Position numbers and translations under genes: made by a program. DNA of 64,000 nt from Candidatus Nanopelagicales bacterium (lineage in GTDB: Bacteria > Actinomycetota > Actinomycetes > S36-B12), in assembly GCA_018609125.1 (NCBI GenBank), contig JABAYF010000001.1, forward strand, positions 1-64,000, given 5' to 3'. Positions 49,477 to 58,573 of the stretch are shown piece by piece (within the stretch, counting starts at the first letter, position 1; every line of letters begins with the position of its first letter). The notes under the pieces were generated by a model that saw only the letters and a program-made list of their open reading frames with translations, was not told where the DNA came from and did no database searches.

Positions 49477-51011
49477 GCGGCCCACTCACCCTCGGTGGCG
49501 CGTAGTGACATCGCGAATCCAATGTCGTGCCGACTGGGTTGACCGCGTTCGTTCAAGTCAGCCAAGGTCCAGGCCACTCGCAGTACCCGGTCGGCTCCGC
49601 GCAAGGTCAACAGGCCGCGGTCCAATGCCCTCATCAGATCCTGTGCTCCCTGATCGCTGGGTGGAAAGTGGCGACGCAGGGCCGCACTGGGCATGGCGGC
49701 GTTAAGACCGACACTGTCGCCGTCCTCGTTGGAAAACTCCCGCCACCGATGTGTGCTGCGATCGCGGGCAGCCAGCACACGTTGTGCGACCACAGCACTG
49801 GATTCACCCTCGGTGCGCAGGTCAGCCACACTCGGCCGCGTCATGGTCAGCCGCAAATCGATGCGATCCATCAGTGGACCAGAAAGTTTTATTGCGTAGC
49901 GCCGGCGCTGCAACGTTGAACAACTGCAGCTGCTGCCACGGCCGATGCCGTAACCGCAGGGGCATGGATTGGCAGCAATCACCAGATGAAACTTCGCCGG
50001 CAGAACCACGGCGAAGTCGGCTCGATGCAGACGAATAACACCGCCCTCGAGCGGTTGACGCATCGCGTTGAGAACATCGTGGTCAAACTCAGCAGCCTCG
50101 TCTAAGAACAGCACCCCATGATGGGCCAGGGTGACCGCGCCCATCCGAACCTGGCTACCGCGACCACCCCCAATGATTGATGCCTTCGATGCTGTGTGGT
50201 GGGGCGCTTGAAAGGGTGGCCGGCGTTGCAAACCACAACCATCAGCGAGTCCGGCGATAGAAGCAATAGCTGTGGCTTGGAGCGCGGCCGCGTCGGTGAG
50301 AGGTGGCAAGATGCCCGGTAAGCGTTCAGCAATCAAGGTTTTGCCCACACCGGGGGTTCCCATCATGGATAGGTGATGACCTCCGGCCGCGGCGATTTCT
50401 AGAGCCCGACGCGCTTCAAGCTGGCCACGCACATCGGCAAGATCGGCTAGTGATGGCCCAGGTTTACTTTCAGTAGACGCCGGTGGGTCAGGTAGTGGTG
50501 TACGACCTGTGAGTACCTGAACAAGCTGTGCCAGATCGCGAATCGCTCCGACGGACACCCCGGGGACGAGTGCTGCCTCGGCCGCGTTTGCTACCGGCAC
50601 CAGCACCTGCTGATACCCAGCGTCTCGAGCGGCCAGGGTCGTGGCGATGACACCCGTTACGGGTCGGACACTGCCATCGAGGCCGAGCTCGCCGACAAAG
50701 ACCGATTGGGCAACGGCCGCACCGGGCACCACACCGCTTTCGGCCAGAATCGCTGCGGCTATCGCGAGGTCAAGACCCGACCCGCGTTTGCGCCAAGAAG
50801 CTGGCAACAGCGCGATGGTGACACGGGTCTTTGGCCATGAGATACCAGAGTTCGTCATCGCTGATTTGACGCGTTCGCGCGCCTCGTTGACAGCGGTGTC
50901 GGCCAAGCCAACCATCGTGAACCCGGGCAGCCCGGCGGAAACGTCGGCTTCCACGTCAATGATGTGCGCTTGCACGCCGAGGGTGACGCTGCCATGGGTG
51001 TGAGCGACCAT
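49473..51011 (-). CDS. YifB/ComM family Mg-chelatase-like AAA ATPase
   Basis: MMGTPGVGKTLIAERLPGILPPL, FRAPHH-like FQAPHHTASKASIIGGG, LVIAANPCPCGY. Confidence 0.94.
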   Translation of the reverse strand: MVAHTHGSVTLGVQAHIIDVEADVSAGLPGFTMVGLADTAVNEARERVKSAMTNSGISWPKTRVTIALLPASWRKRGSGLDLAIAAAILAESGVVPGAAVAQSVFVGELGLDGSVRPVTGVIATTLAARDAGYQQVLVPVANAAEAALVPGVSVGAIRDLAQLVQVLTGRTPLPDPPASTESKPGPSLADLADVRGQLEARRALEIAAAGGHHLSMMGTPGVGKTLIAERLPGILPPLTDAAALQATAIASIAGLADGCGLQRRPPFQAPHHTASKASIIGGGRGSQVRMGAVTLAHHGVLFLDEAAEFDHDVLNAMRQPLEGGVIRLHRADFAVVLPAKFHLVIAANPCPCGYGIGRGSSCSCSTLQRRRYAIKLSGPLMDRIDLRLTMTRPSVADLRTEGESSAVVAQRVLAARDRSTHRWREFSNEDGDSVGLNAAMPSAALRRHFPPSDQGAQDLMRALDRGLLTLRGADRVLRVAWTLADLNERGQPSRHDIGFAMSLRATEGEWAA

Positions 51012-51367
51012 CAGGCCACGTCGCGGAGATGTTCCACAGTGGGTTGACCACTGCCGCTATGCACGATGCCAATGACGTCGAATCGAATGGACGAGGGGCG
51101 AATCCCTCGGTCAGCCAACCAGGCCAGCGCAACTCGGCGCATGCGTCGCAACTTGAGAGGGGTCACCGCTGCCAGCGGCGACCCGAACATCTCGGTGCTG
51201 CGGGTCTTGACCTCGCAGACCACCAGCACATTTTCATCGCGCGCCAAAATATCGATCTCCCCCGACCTACACCGATAGTTGCGTTCCACGATCACCAAGC
51301 CTGAGCGTTGTAAATACTCCGCTGCTAGGTCTTCACCGAACTTGCCGAGCGCATCACTTGTGCGCAT
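51011..51367 (-). CDS. YraN (UPF0102) family endonuclease-like protein
   Basis: GEDLAAEYLQRSGLVIVERNYRCRSGEIDILARDENVLVVCEVKTRS. Confidence 0.93.
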   Translation of the reverse strand: MRTSDALGKFGEDLAAEYLQRSGLVIVERNYRCRSGEIDILARDENVLVVCEVKTRSTEMFGSPLAAVTPLKLRRMRRVALAWLADRGIRPSSIRFDVIGIVHSGSGQPTVEHLRDVA

Positions 51368-51485
51368 ATGACCACCTCCGTAACCGAGGGTGGCCGTCGA
51401 TCAGCGCAGGACATCCACATCGGTTCGCAGTGGTGGATAGCTGCGAAAAGTTCGCCCTGTGGACAGAAGCGAATCGACCGATTCC

Positions 51486-52121
51486 TCAGCGGTAACGGTG
51501 GTGCGCGGTGTAGCCATGCCGAGCGATTGCTTCACGGTGGCCTGCTGTTCCGTAACCCTTATTGATCGACCAACCGAATTCGGGATACTCCTCGGCAATG
51601 CTGATCATGTGTCGATCTCGCTCAGTTTTGGCCAGGATACTGGCTGCTGCAACGCTGGAGCACGTCACATCTGCACGCACCTTCAACCGCACGGTGCAGT
51701 TTGGCCACGCAGACAGGCCCGGCTGCAAATAGTCGTAGGCGCCATCCAAGATAATGGCGACCCGTCCGGAGGAACCCTGGGCCGCAAGATCATTGAGAAG
51801 TTGACCCAGCGCTGCCAGAGCCGCCTGGCGCTGTGCGGTGGTGAGTCCATCAGTGGTGATGACGTGGGCGGGGGTCATCGCCACCGCGGTAGCCAATGCC
51901 CAGTTCTGCACTAGCGGCCGCAGCCGCTCTCGCTGCTGTTCGGAGATCATTTTGCTATCCCGGGTGCCACGCGGAACGGTCGGCGTAGCGGCAACGACGG
52001 CCACCGCACCGACACTCACCGGCCCAGCCAACGCACCGCGGCCCGCCTCGTCTACCCCGATGACAAGATCAGCACCTGCGCGCAGTAGTTGCCGTTCAAG
52101 GCGAAGGCTCGGCGTATTCAC
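51486..52121 (-). CDS. rnhB: Ribonuclease HII
   Basis: VIGVDEAGRGALAGPVSVGAVAV; DVTCSSVAAASILAKTERDRHM; EFGWSINKGYGTAGH. Confidence 0.95.
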   Translation of the reverse strand: MNTPSLRLERQLLRAGADLVIGVDEAGRGALAGPVSVGAVAVVAATPTVPRGTRDSKMISEQQRERLRPLVQNWALATAVAMTPAHVITTDGLTTAQRQAALAALGQLLNDLAAQGSSGRVAIILDGAYDYLQPGLSAWPNCTVRLKVRADVTCSSVAAASILAKTERDRHMISIAEEYPEFGWSINKGYGTAGHREAIARHGYTAHHRYR

Positions 52122-52957
52122 GGATTCGCTGGTGCGCCCGCCTGATTAAACGCACTCGGGGTAGAGATCCAGCCGACACGATCTAGGGGCCACAACACGA
52201 AAAGGACCCGAGCCCGAACCTTGGTTAACGCAACCGCACCGCTGTTGAGGTCTAGGTAGGAACGTGAATCCACTGCGGTGTCGCGATCATCCCCGAGAAC
52301 GAAAACGGAGTCGGCAGGCACGACCACGGTAAAATCGCGCTGATCTGTTGCGGTGCCCGCTGGGAGATATGACTCATCAAGAGCGATTCCATTGAGCAGA
52401 ATTCGGCCCTGTGGGTCACAGCAGGTGACGGTGTCCCCTGCGATGCCGATGACACGCAAGATTCGATCGCCGGGAGCGTCGCTGGGCATGAGCCCCAAAA
52501 ACTCAAGACCCGACCGTACCGGGCCATCACCGGTCGCCGGATTGACCAGGTCCTGGTTCCAACCACCCGGATCGGCGAAAACAATCACTTCCCCGCGCTG
52601 GACTCCCCCCAGCCGGACCATGAGTGAGGACCCAAGTAGGCGATCCCCGGCCATGAGTGTTGGCTCCATCGCGCTGCTAGGAACGTAGAACGGCTGGGCA
52701 ACGAAAACGCGGATCCCGGTGACTATCAGTACCGCGATAACCACGACCGCGACAACTTCTGCCGCCCAACGACCCGCCTTCAGCCAGCGTCGCGAGCGAT
52801 GCGATCCCGTCGGGGCAGCATGACGGCCCCGCCCGGCCACGGCCACACCTGGCTCGATCGTCTCACTGCAGTCGGGGGCGTCGGTAAACCATTCGCGGGA
52901 TCGTTCCGGCCCCACCGCACCGGTGGTATTTTCCGCGTCATTTACCGGGCGAGCCAT
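52118..52957 (-). CDS. Signal peptidase I family paralogue lacking Ser-Lys dyad residues (possible pseudoenzyme)
   Basis: VPSSAMEPTLMAGDRLL (Ser to Ala) and GDRILRVIGIAGDTVTCC (Lys to Leu); VLGDDRDTAVDSRSY conserved. Confidence 0.88.
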   Translation of the reverse strand: MARPVNDAENTTGAVGPERSREWFTDAPDCSETIEPGVAVAGRGRHAAPTGSHRSRRWLKAGRWAAEVVAVVVIAVLIVTGIRVFVAQPFYVPSSAMEPTLMAGDRLLGSSLMVRLGGVQRGEVIVFADPGGWNQDLVNPATGDGPVRSGLEFLGLMPSDAPGDRILRVIGIAGDTVTCCDPQGRILLNGIALDESYLPAGTATDQRDFTVVVPADSVFVLGDDRDTAVDSRSYLDLNSGAVALTKVRARVLFVLWPLDRVGWISTPSAFNQAGAPANP

Positions 52958-53742
52958 GGCTCTCCTAGCGCGCTCGGTGCCGGGGTTAATCCAGGTTGAT
53001 CGAATGTCGCCGGAATCTCAATGAACTGTGCACGACCTAGTGGCCACACGATGGCGAAGGCTCGACCGATGACTCGATTCACCGGCACCATTCCGCCGCC
53101 GGGATCACCGAGGTGCGCCCGAGAGTCTGCCGACGCAGAACGATGGTCCCCCATGACCCAGAGTTTATCCGGCGGCACGATCACGTCGAAATTCTGCTTG
53201 CTCGGCGGGTTACCGGGAAATAGGTAGTCGACCTCATCAAGGGCAACATCGTTCACGGTGATTTGACCGGCATCGTTGCAGCAGGTCACCCGGTCACCGC
53301 CAACGCCGATAACTCGCTTGATGTAATCGCGGTCACCCGGTGGAGCCAAGCCAACCAATTCACCCAGCGAGCGAGCGACCCAGCCAAAAACATTGGAATC
53401 AGGTTCAACGGGTGGCCCCTGAATAAATGAACCGGTTCCGTCGAAAACGATCACATCGCCACGCTCAATGGGTCGAAGGTCAAACACCACCTTGTTGACC
53501 AGCACGCGATCACCCACCTGCAAGGTGTCTTCCATTGACCCTGACGGAATGTAAAACGCCTGCACCAGGAAAGTCTTGATCAAAAAGGCAACAAGAAAAG
53601 CACCGAGGATCAACAGCAGAAACTCAAGCCAACCCGGAACTGAAAGCCCCCGAAAGTACAGGCGGCCGCGCGGTGGATCAGCAGCGTGAGCTCCGCCACC
53701 GGTAGGGGTTCGGGCAGGTGCATCGTCGCTGTCGTCGGTCAT
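52942..53742 (-). CDS. lepB: Signal peptidase I
   Basis: IPSGSMEDTLQVGDRVLVNK; DYIKRVIGVGGDRVTCC; VMGDHRSASADSRAH. Confidence 0.95.
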   Translation of the reverse strand: MTDDSDDAPARTPTGGGAHAADPPRGRLYFRGLSVPGWLEFLLLILGAFLVAFLIKTFLVQAFYIPSGSMEDTLQVGDRVLVNKVVFDLRPIERGDVIVFDGTGSFIQGPPVEPDSNVFGWVARSLGELVGLAPPGDRDYIKRVIGVGGDRVTCCNDAGQITVNDVALDEVDYLFPGNPPSKQNFDVIVPPDKLWVMGDHRSASADSRAHLGDPGGGMVPVNRVIGRAFAIVWPLGRAQFIEIPATFDQPGLTPAPSALGEPWLAR

Positions 53743-53811
53743 TACCGAAACCTTATGGTGTGCCGGGGAACGCGTGCGCGAACACGCGCGGGAAGCGCAT
53801 TGCGGTTTTGG

Positions 53812-54174
53812 CTAGGACTTTTTCGGCACATTATCGCGGCGCTCGCGGATCTTGGCCGCTTTGCCGCGCAGGGCACGAAGGTAGTACAACTTGGCCCGAC
53901 GCACATCACCGCGTGACACCAACTCCACCTTTTCAATGATGGGGGTATGCACGGGGAAGGTCCGTTCAACACCGACACCGTAGGAGATTTTCCGGACCTT
54001 GAAGGTCTCGCGAATCCCGTCGCCAGAACGTGCGATCACCACACCTTGGAAGACCTGGACGCGAGACTTATTTCCCTCGACGACCTTTACGTGCACCTTG
54101 ACGGTGTCACCGGGTCGAAAAGCAGGTAGGTCGTCGCGCAAGGATGCTGCATCAATAAAGTCAAGGCTTTGCAT
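53812..54174 (-). CDS. rplS: 50S ribosomal protein L19
   Basis: [60 protein letters not shown]. Confidence 0.97.
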   Translation of the reverse strand: MQSLDFIDAASLRDDLPAFRPGDTVKVHVKVVEGNKSRVQVFQGVVIARSGDGIRETFKVRKISYGVGVERTFPVHTPIIEKVELVSRGDVRRAKLYYLRALRGKAAKIRERRDNVPKKS

Positions 54175-54321
54175 GGTGATCAATCACTTCCTGCGAGCGC
54201 CACAGGTCGCCCACGATGTGGTGGGGATGGCTTGGATGGTGCATCCGGATTCGCGAAACAGTCGATCCCCTGTGGCAGACGAGCATTTCTTGGCGACCGG
54301 ATAGGTCGTACATAACGGCCC
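54175..54321 (-). ncRNA. Candidate structured leader of rplS
   Basis: Minus strand: GCCACAGG (54276..54269) pairs perfectly with CCTGTGGC (54206..54199), enclosing smaller stems (ggat/atcc; cccac/gtggg). Confidence 0.4.
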
Positions 54322-55062
54322 TCAGTGTGCCACAGCACCTGATTCAGGCGTTCCACCGGGAGCCAAATCTGGCCGCATGAAAGCTGTGCGCCGCTGTGCC
54401 TGCTCAAGGCGCCATGCCTGAATTTTACCGTGATCGCCCGACAGCAAGATTTCTGGAACGCCCAGACCGCGCCAGTTGGCGGGTCGGGTGAACACCGGCC
54501 CCTCAAGCAGGGACTCCATCGGGCCGTCAGCGAAGGAATCATCCACGATGCTCTGCACGTTGCCCACCACCCCGGGCAAGAGTCGGGTGATAGCCTCCAC
54601 CATGACTAAGGCGGCTGACTCGCCGCCGGATAGGACGTAGTCCCCGATGCACACCTCGGCCACCTCTACCCGTTCCCGGTAGTAGTCACTCACGCGAGTA
54701 TCGATGCCTTCGTATCGACCACAGGCAAAGACCAGGTGCTTACGTTGTGACCACTCGGTGGCCACACGCTGGTCGAAACGCTGACCTGACGGGGTGGGAA
54801 TGATGAGCAGGGAGTCCTCGGTCAGGACCGAATCAAGGGTGCGCCCCCAAGGCTCTGGGGTCATCACCATGCCCGGACCACCACCGTAGGGCTGGTCATC
54901 TACGGTCCGGTGCCTGTCCGTTGCCGCTTCTCGCAAGTCATGAACTCCGATCCTCATCAGTCCATCGTCTTGGGCTTTGCCGACGAGGGAAAGGGAGAGG
55001 GGGGCAAGGTACTGAGGGAAGATGGAGATGATGTCGATCTGAATCAGCGGATCACGATGCAT
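54322..55062 (-). CDS. trmD: tRNA (guanine37-N1)-methyltransferase
   Basis: IDIISIFPQYLAPLSLSLVGKA, YGGGPGMVMTPEP, GRYEGIDTRV, DYVLSGGESAALVM. Confidence 0.97.
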   Translation of the reverse strand: MHRDPLIQIDIISIFPQYLAPLSLSLVGKAQDDGLMRIGVHDLREAATDRHRTVDDQPYGGGPGMVMTPEPWGRTLDSVLTEDSLLIIPTPSGQRFDQRVATEWSQRKHLVFACGRYEGIDTRVSDYYRERVEVAEVCIGDYVLSGGESAALVMVEAITRLLPGVVGNVQSIVDDSFADGPMESLLEGPVFTRPANWRGLGVPEILLSGDHGKIQAWRLEQAQRRTAFMRPDLAPGGTPESGAVAH

Positions 55063-55609
55063 CAGTGCCCTCGTCTTCGGTGAGGCCCTCCGGGGGGCGA
55101 ATAAGCACCACGCCCTCGGCCAGATTCACGTCGGGCACGAACTGCTCCACGAAGGGCAGTAAGAAACCTGTTCCACCATCTGCGGTTGCGGCCACGATGC
55201 TCAGCAGGTCCTGCCCCGGCAGGTGCACAACATCGTTGATCACTCCCATAATGTGACCCTGGTCGTCCTGTGCCCGCAACCCCACCAGGTCAGAGTCGTA
55301 GTACTCGTCGTCTTCGGCGGGCATTTCACCGGGCGCACGGGTGACTTCAAGCAATGTGTCGCGTAATGATTCAGCCGAGTCGCGTCCATCGCATCCGGCA
55401 AAGTGCACCACCAGACCCCGGCCCGACAGGCGCATCGCTTCGACTGTCAACGACGTTTCGGTACCGGCCACGCTCAATACCGACCCCGGTGCGAATCGAC
55501 GCTGGGGTTCATCGGTGCGCAATTCAACCGTGACATCGCCACGAATGCCATGTGGTTTGCCGACACGGCCCACCACCACGCGTGGGTCGGAGTTAGCGCT
55601 CGGTCTCAT
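55052..55609 (-). CDS. rimM: Ribosome maturation factor RimM
   Basis: VVVGRVGKPHGIRGDVTVELRTDEP; PRC-barrel YDSDLVGL. Confidence 0.95.
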   Translation of the reverse strand: MRPSANSDPRVVVGRVGKPHGIRGDVTVELRTDEPQRRFAPGSVLSVAGTETSLTVEAMRLSGRGLVVHFAGCDGRDSAESLRDTLLEVTRAPGEMPAEDDEYYDSDLVGLRAQDDQGHIMGVINDVVHLPGQDLLSIVAATADGGTGFLLPFVEQFVPDVNLAEGVVLIRPPEGLTEDEGTDAS

Positions 55610-55832
55610 CTAGAAAATCGATGCGCACGGTGGTACCACCATTGACCGCAGAAATCACCGTTCGCAAAGCTCCGGCGGTGCGCCCAGAACGGCCGATAAC
55701 TCGACCCATATCTTCTGGGTGCACCCGAACCTGCAACGAAACTCCGCGCCGGCCGGTTCGTTCGCGAACTGAAACGTCGTCGGGGTTGTCAACGATGCCC
55801 CGAACGAGGTGCCCAAGAGCGTCTTCGAGCAT
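55593..55832 (-). CDS. KH-domain RNA-binding protein (KhpA/YlqC-like)
   Basis: LVRGIVDNPDDVSVRERTGRRGVSLQVRVHPEDMGRVIGRSGRTAGALRTVISA (GRSG-type KH loop); start MLEDALGHL. Confidence 0.92.
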   Translation of the reverse strand: MLEDALGHLVRGIVDNPDDVSVRERTGRRGVSLQVRVHPEDMGRVIGRSGRTAGALRTVISAVNGGTTVRIDFLDETER

Positions 55833-55833
55833 G

Positions 55834-56436
55834 TCAGCCTTCGGACTTTTCGGTGCTACCAGCAGCCGGCTCATCCTTGTGTCCGCCCGGTAGGACGGAT
55901 TCGATGGCGTGCTCGACTGCCTCAACCACGTCGGTCACAACCTCGACTACCGCCTCAGCGGCGTCTTCGACGGCCTCAACAACCTTCTCAACAATCGTTT
56001 CTTCAGCCTTGTCAGCCTTCTCGGCCTTCTCGGCTTTCTCGGCTTTCTCGGTTTTCGCGTCAGCAGGCTTCGGTGCAGCGACCTTTGTCTCCTTGGCAGC
56101 GTCAGCAGTGGCCAACTCATAGGCAATGGTCTTGCTGGGCTTGGGGGCAGCAACCCGGAGGGTGCCCTCAGCGCCGGGCAGGCCACGGAACTTCTGCCAG
56201 TCACCGGTGATCTTCAACAATGCCAGGACCGGGTCGGTCGGCTGTGCACCGACGGAGAGCCAGTGCTGGGCTCGGGCGGAGTCAATCTGGATCAGGCTGG
56301 GATCTTGCATCGGCTGGTAAATGCCGATTTCTTCGATCGCGCGACCATCGCGCCGCTTGCGCGAATCAGCAACAATTACCCGGTACTGGGGCGCGTGAAT
56401 CTTACCGACGCGCTTCAACTTAATTTTGACGGCCAC
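55834..56436 (-). CDS. rpsP: 30S ribosomal protein S16 with long Lys/Glu/Ala-rich C-terminal extension
   Basis: [43 protein letters not shown]-terminal [19 protein letters not shown] tract. Confidence 0.95.
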   Translation of the reverse strand: MAVKIKLKRVGKIHAPQYRVIVADSRKRRDGRAIEEIGIYQPMQDPSLIQIDSARAQHWLSVGAQPTDPVLALLKITGDWQKFRGLPGAEGTLRVAAPKPSKTIAYELATADAAKETKVAAPKPADAKTEKAEKAEKAEKADKAEETIVEKVVEAVEDAAEAVVEVVTDVVEAVEHAIESVLPGGHKDEPAAGSTEKSEG

Positions 56437-56617
56437 GGTCTGGGACTGCTCCTGTTCGTATGGGATGGGATGTCACCGTCGCGCGTGGGGCGTGCGCGTG
56501 TGTGTCATTCCCGCGTATCTGCTGAGTGATCGGTTGAGAGGGTCCGGTCAATCAGCACGACCGTCCCAGTGTGCCAGACCGCCAGGCTTCAGCGCGATCG
56601 GGGCGGTGTTCATCACC

Positions 56618-58174
56618 TCAGGGCGAGCCGCCAAGCAGTTTCTTAATGTCTTCAGGAATCTCCAACGGTCCAGGGGTCGTGGGTGATTCCGCTCCGTCCG
56701 TGGTCGGTTCGCTGGGGCCTAGGGCGCGCTTTGCTGGGTTGCCACTTCGAGACTTCTTGCCCTTCGGTGCGGTCCGGCCTGATCTTCCCTTGGACTTTTT
56801 GCCACCTCCACCACCGAAACCGGGGGCTCCGGGCATCCCCGGCATTCCTGGCATCCCTGGCATTCCGCCCTTGCCACCGCGCATGCCACGCATCATTTTT
56901 TGCGCTTCACCGAATCGCTCCACCAGTGAGTTCACATCGCTCACCTGGGTGCCAGATCCCTTAGCGATACGCGAACGCCTGGACGCGTTGAGCACCTTCG
57001 GATTGTCGCGTTCAGCCGGGGTCATCGATTGGATGATGGCCGCCACGCGGTCCAACTCGCGCTCATCGACCTGTTCCAACTGGGCTTTCATGTCGCCCAT
57101 GCCGGGAAGCATGCCCAAAATTTTGGTAAACGAGCCCATCTTCTTGACCGCTTGCATCTGATCCAAGAACTCGTTGAGGGTGAAGTCTTCACCTTTGCTG
57201 ACCTTGCGGGCCATGTCCTCGGCTTGGCGAACGTCGAAGGCTTTTTCCGCCTGTTCGATCAGGGTGAGGACGTCACCCATATCCAGAATGCGAGAGGCCA
57301 TGCGGTCTGGATGGAAAGTCTCGAAGTCTTGAAGTTGTTCGCCCGTGGATGCAAACAGAATTGGCCGCTCGGTCACCGTCACGATGGACAACGCAGCGCC
57401 GCCACGGGCATCACCGTCGAGTTTGGTGAGCACAACGCCATCGAATCCGACACCGGCGCCGAACTCCTCGGCTGTACGCACAGCATCCTGCCCGATCATC
57501 GCATCGACAACGAGCAAAATCTCATCTGGTTGCACAGCGTCTCGGACGCCGCGCAACTCGCGCATCAGTTCAACGTCAATCGATAATCGGCCCGCAGTAT
57601 CCACGATGACGATGTCGTGCAGAGTTCGCTTCGCGTGATCAATAGAGGACCCTGCCACCTCCACGGGGTCGCCCACCCCGTTGCCCGGCTGCGGGGCGTA
57701 AACGTCAACGCCGGCTCGCTGCGCCATGACCGCGAGTTGATCAACTGCATTGGGGCGCTGCAGGTCGGCGGCAACAAGCAGTGGCGAGTGACCCTGGTCC
57801 TTCAGGTGCTTGGCCAACTTGCCGGCGAGTGTGGTTTTGCCAGCGCCCTGCAATCCTGCCAGAACGATCACCGTGGGCGAGACCTTGGCAAACCGCAACC
57901 GCCGCGTCTCGCCACCGAGGATCGAGATGAGTTGATCGTGAACGATTTTTACAATCTGCTGACCGGGGTTCAGCGCCCCCGACACCTCCGAGGACATCGC
58001 CCGTTCGCGAACCGCCGCGGTAAATGCGCGGACCACGGGTAGGGCTACGTCGGCGTCGAGCAGCGCGATACGAATCTCGCGCAGGGTCGTGTCGATGTCT
58101 GCTTCGGTCAGGCGTCCCTTGCCGCGTAATCCACGGAAGGTTGTCGCTAACCGATCGGAGAGCGAGGCGAACAT
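56618..58174 (-). CDS. ffh: Signal recognition particle protein
   Basis: LAGLQGAGKTTLAGKLAKHLK, VDTAGRLSID, TKLDGDARGGAAL, Met-rich C-terminus GMPGMPGMPGMPGAPGFGGGGG. Confidence 0.97.
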   Translation of the reverse strand: MFASLSDRLATTFRGLRGKGRLTEADIDTTLREIRIALLDADVALPVVRAFTAAVRERAMSSEVSGALNPGQQIVKIVHDQLISILGGETRRLRFAKVSPTVIVLAGLQGAGKTTLAGKLAKHLKDQGHSPLLVAADLQRPNAVDQLAVMAQRAGVDVYAPQPGNGVGDPVEVAGSSIDHAKRTLHDIVIVDTAGRLSIDVELMRELRGVRDAVQPDEILLVVDAMIGQDAVRTAEEFGAGVGFDGVVLTKLDGDARGGAALSIVTVTERPILFASTGEQLQDFETFHPDRMASRILDMGDVLTLIEQAEKAFDVRQAEDMARKVSKGEDFTLNEFLDQMQAVKKMGSFTKILGMLPGMGDMKAQLEQVDERELDRVAAIIQSMTPAERDNPKVLNASRRSRIAKGSGTQVSDVNSLVERFGEAQKMMRGMRGGKGGMPGMPGMPGMPGAPGFGGGGGKKSKGRSGRTAPKGKKSRSGNPAKRALGPSEPTTDGAESPTTPGPLEIPEDIKKLLGGSP

Positions 58175-58234
58175 GCGGCTCCTAGGTCGATGGTGAGGCG
58201 TTTAGACTAGCCCGCCTCACCATCGGCCGTCGGA

Positions 58235-58573
<339 letters not shown>

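Noticed and set aside
55909-56529. 206-aa plus-strand ORF with [13 protein letters not shown] repeats
   Set aside because: Antisense of the rpsP C-terminal repeat tract; rpsP is unambiguous.
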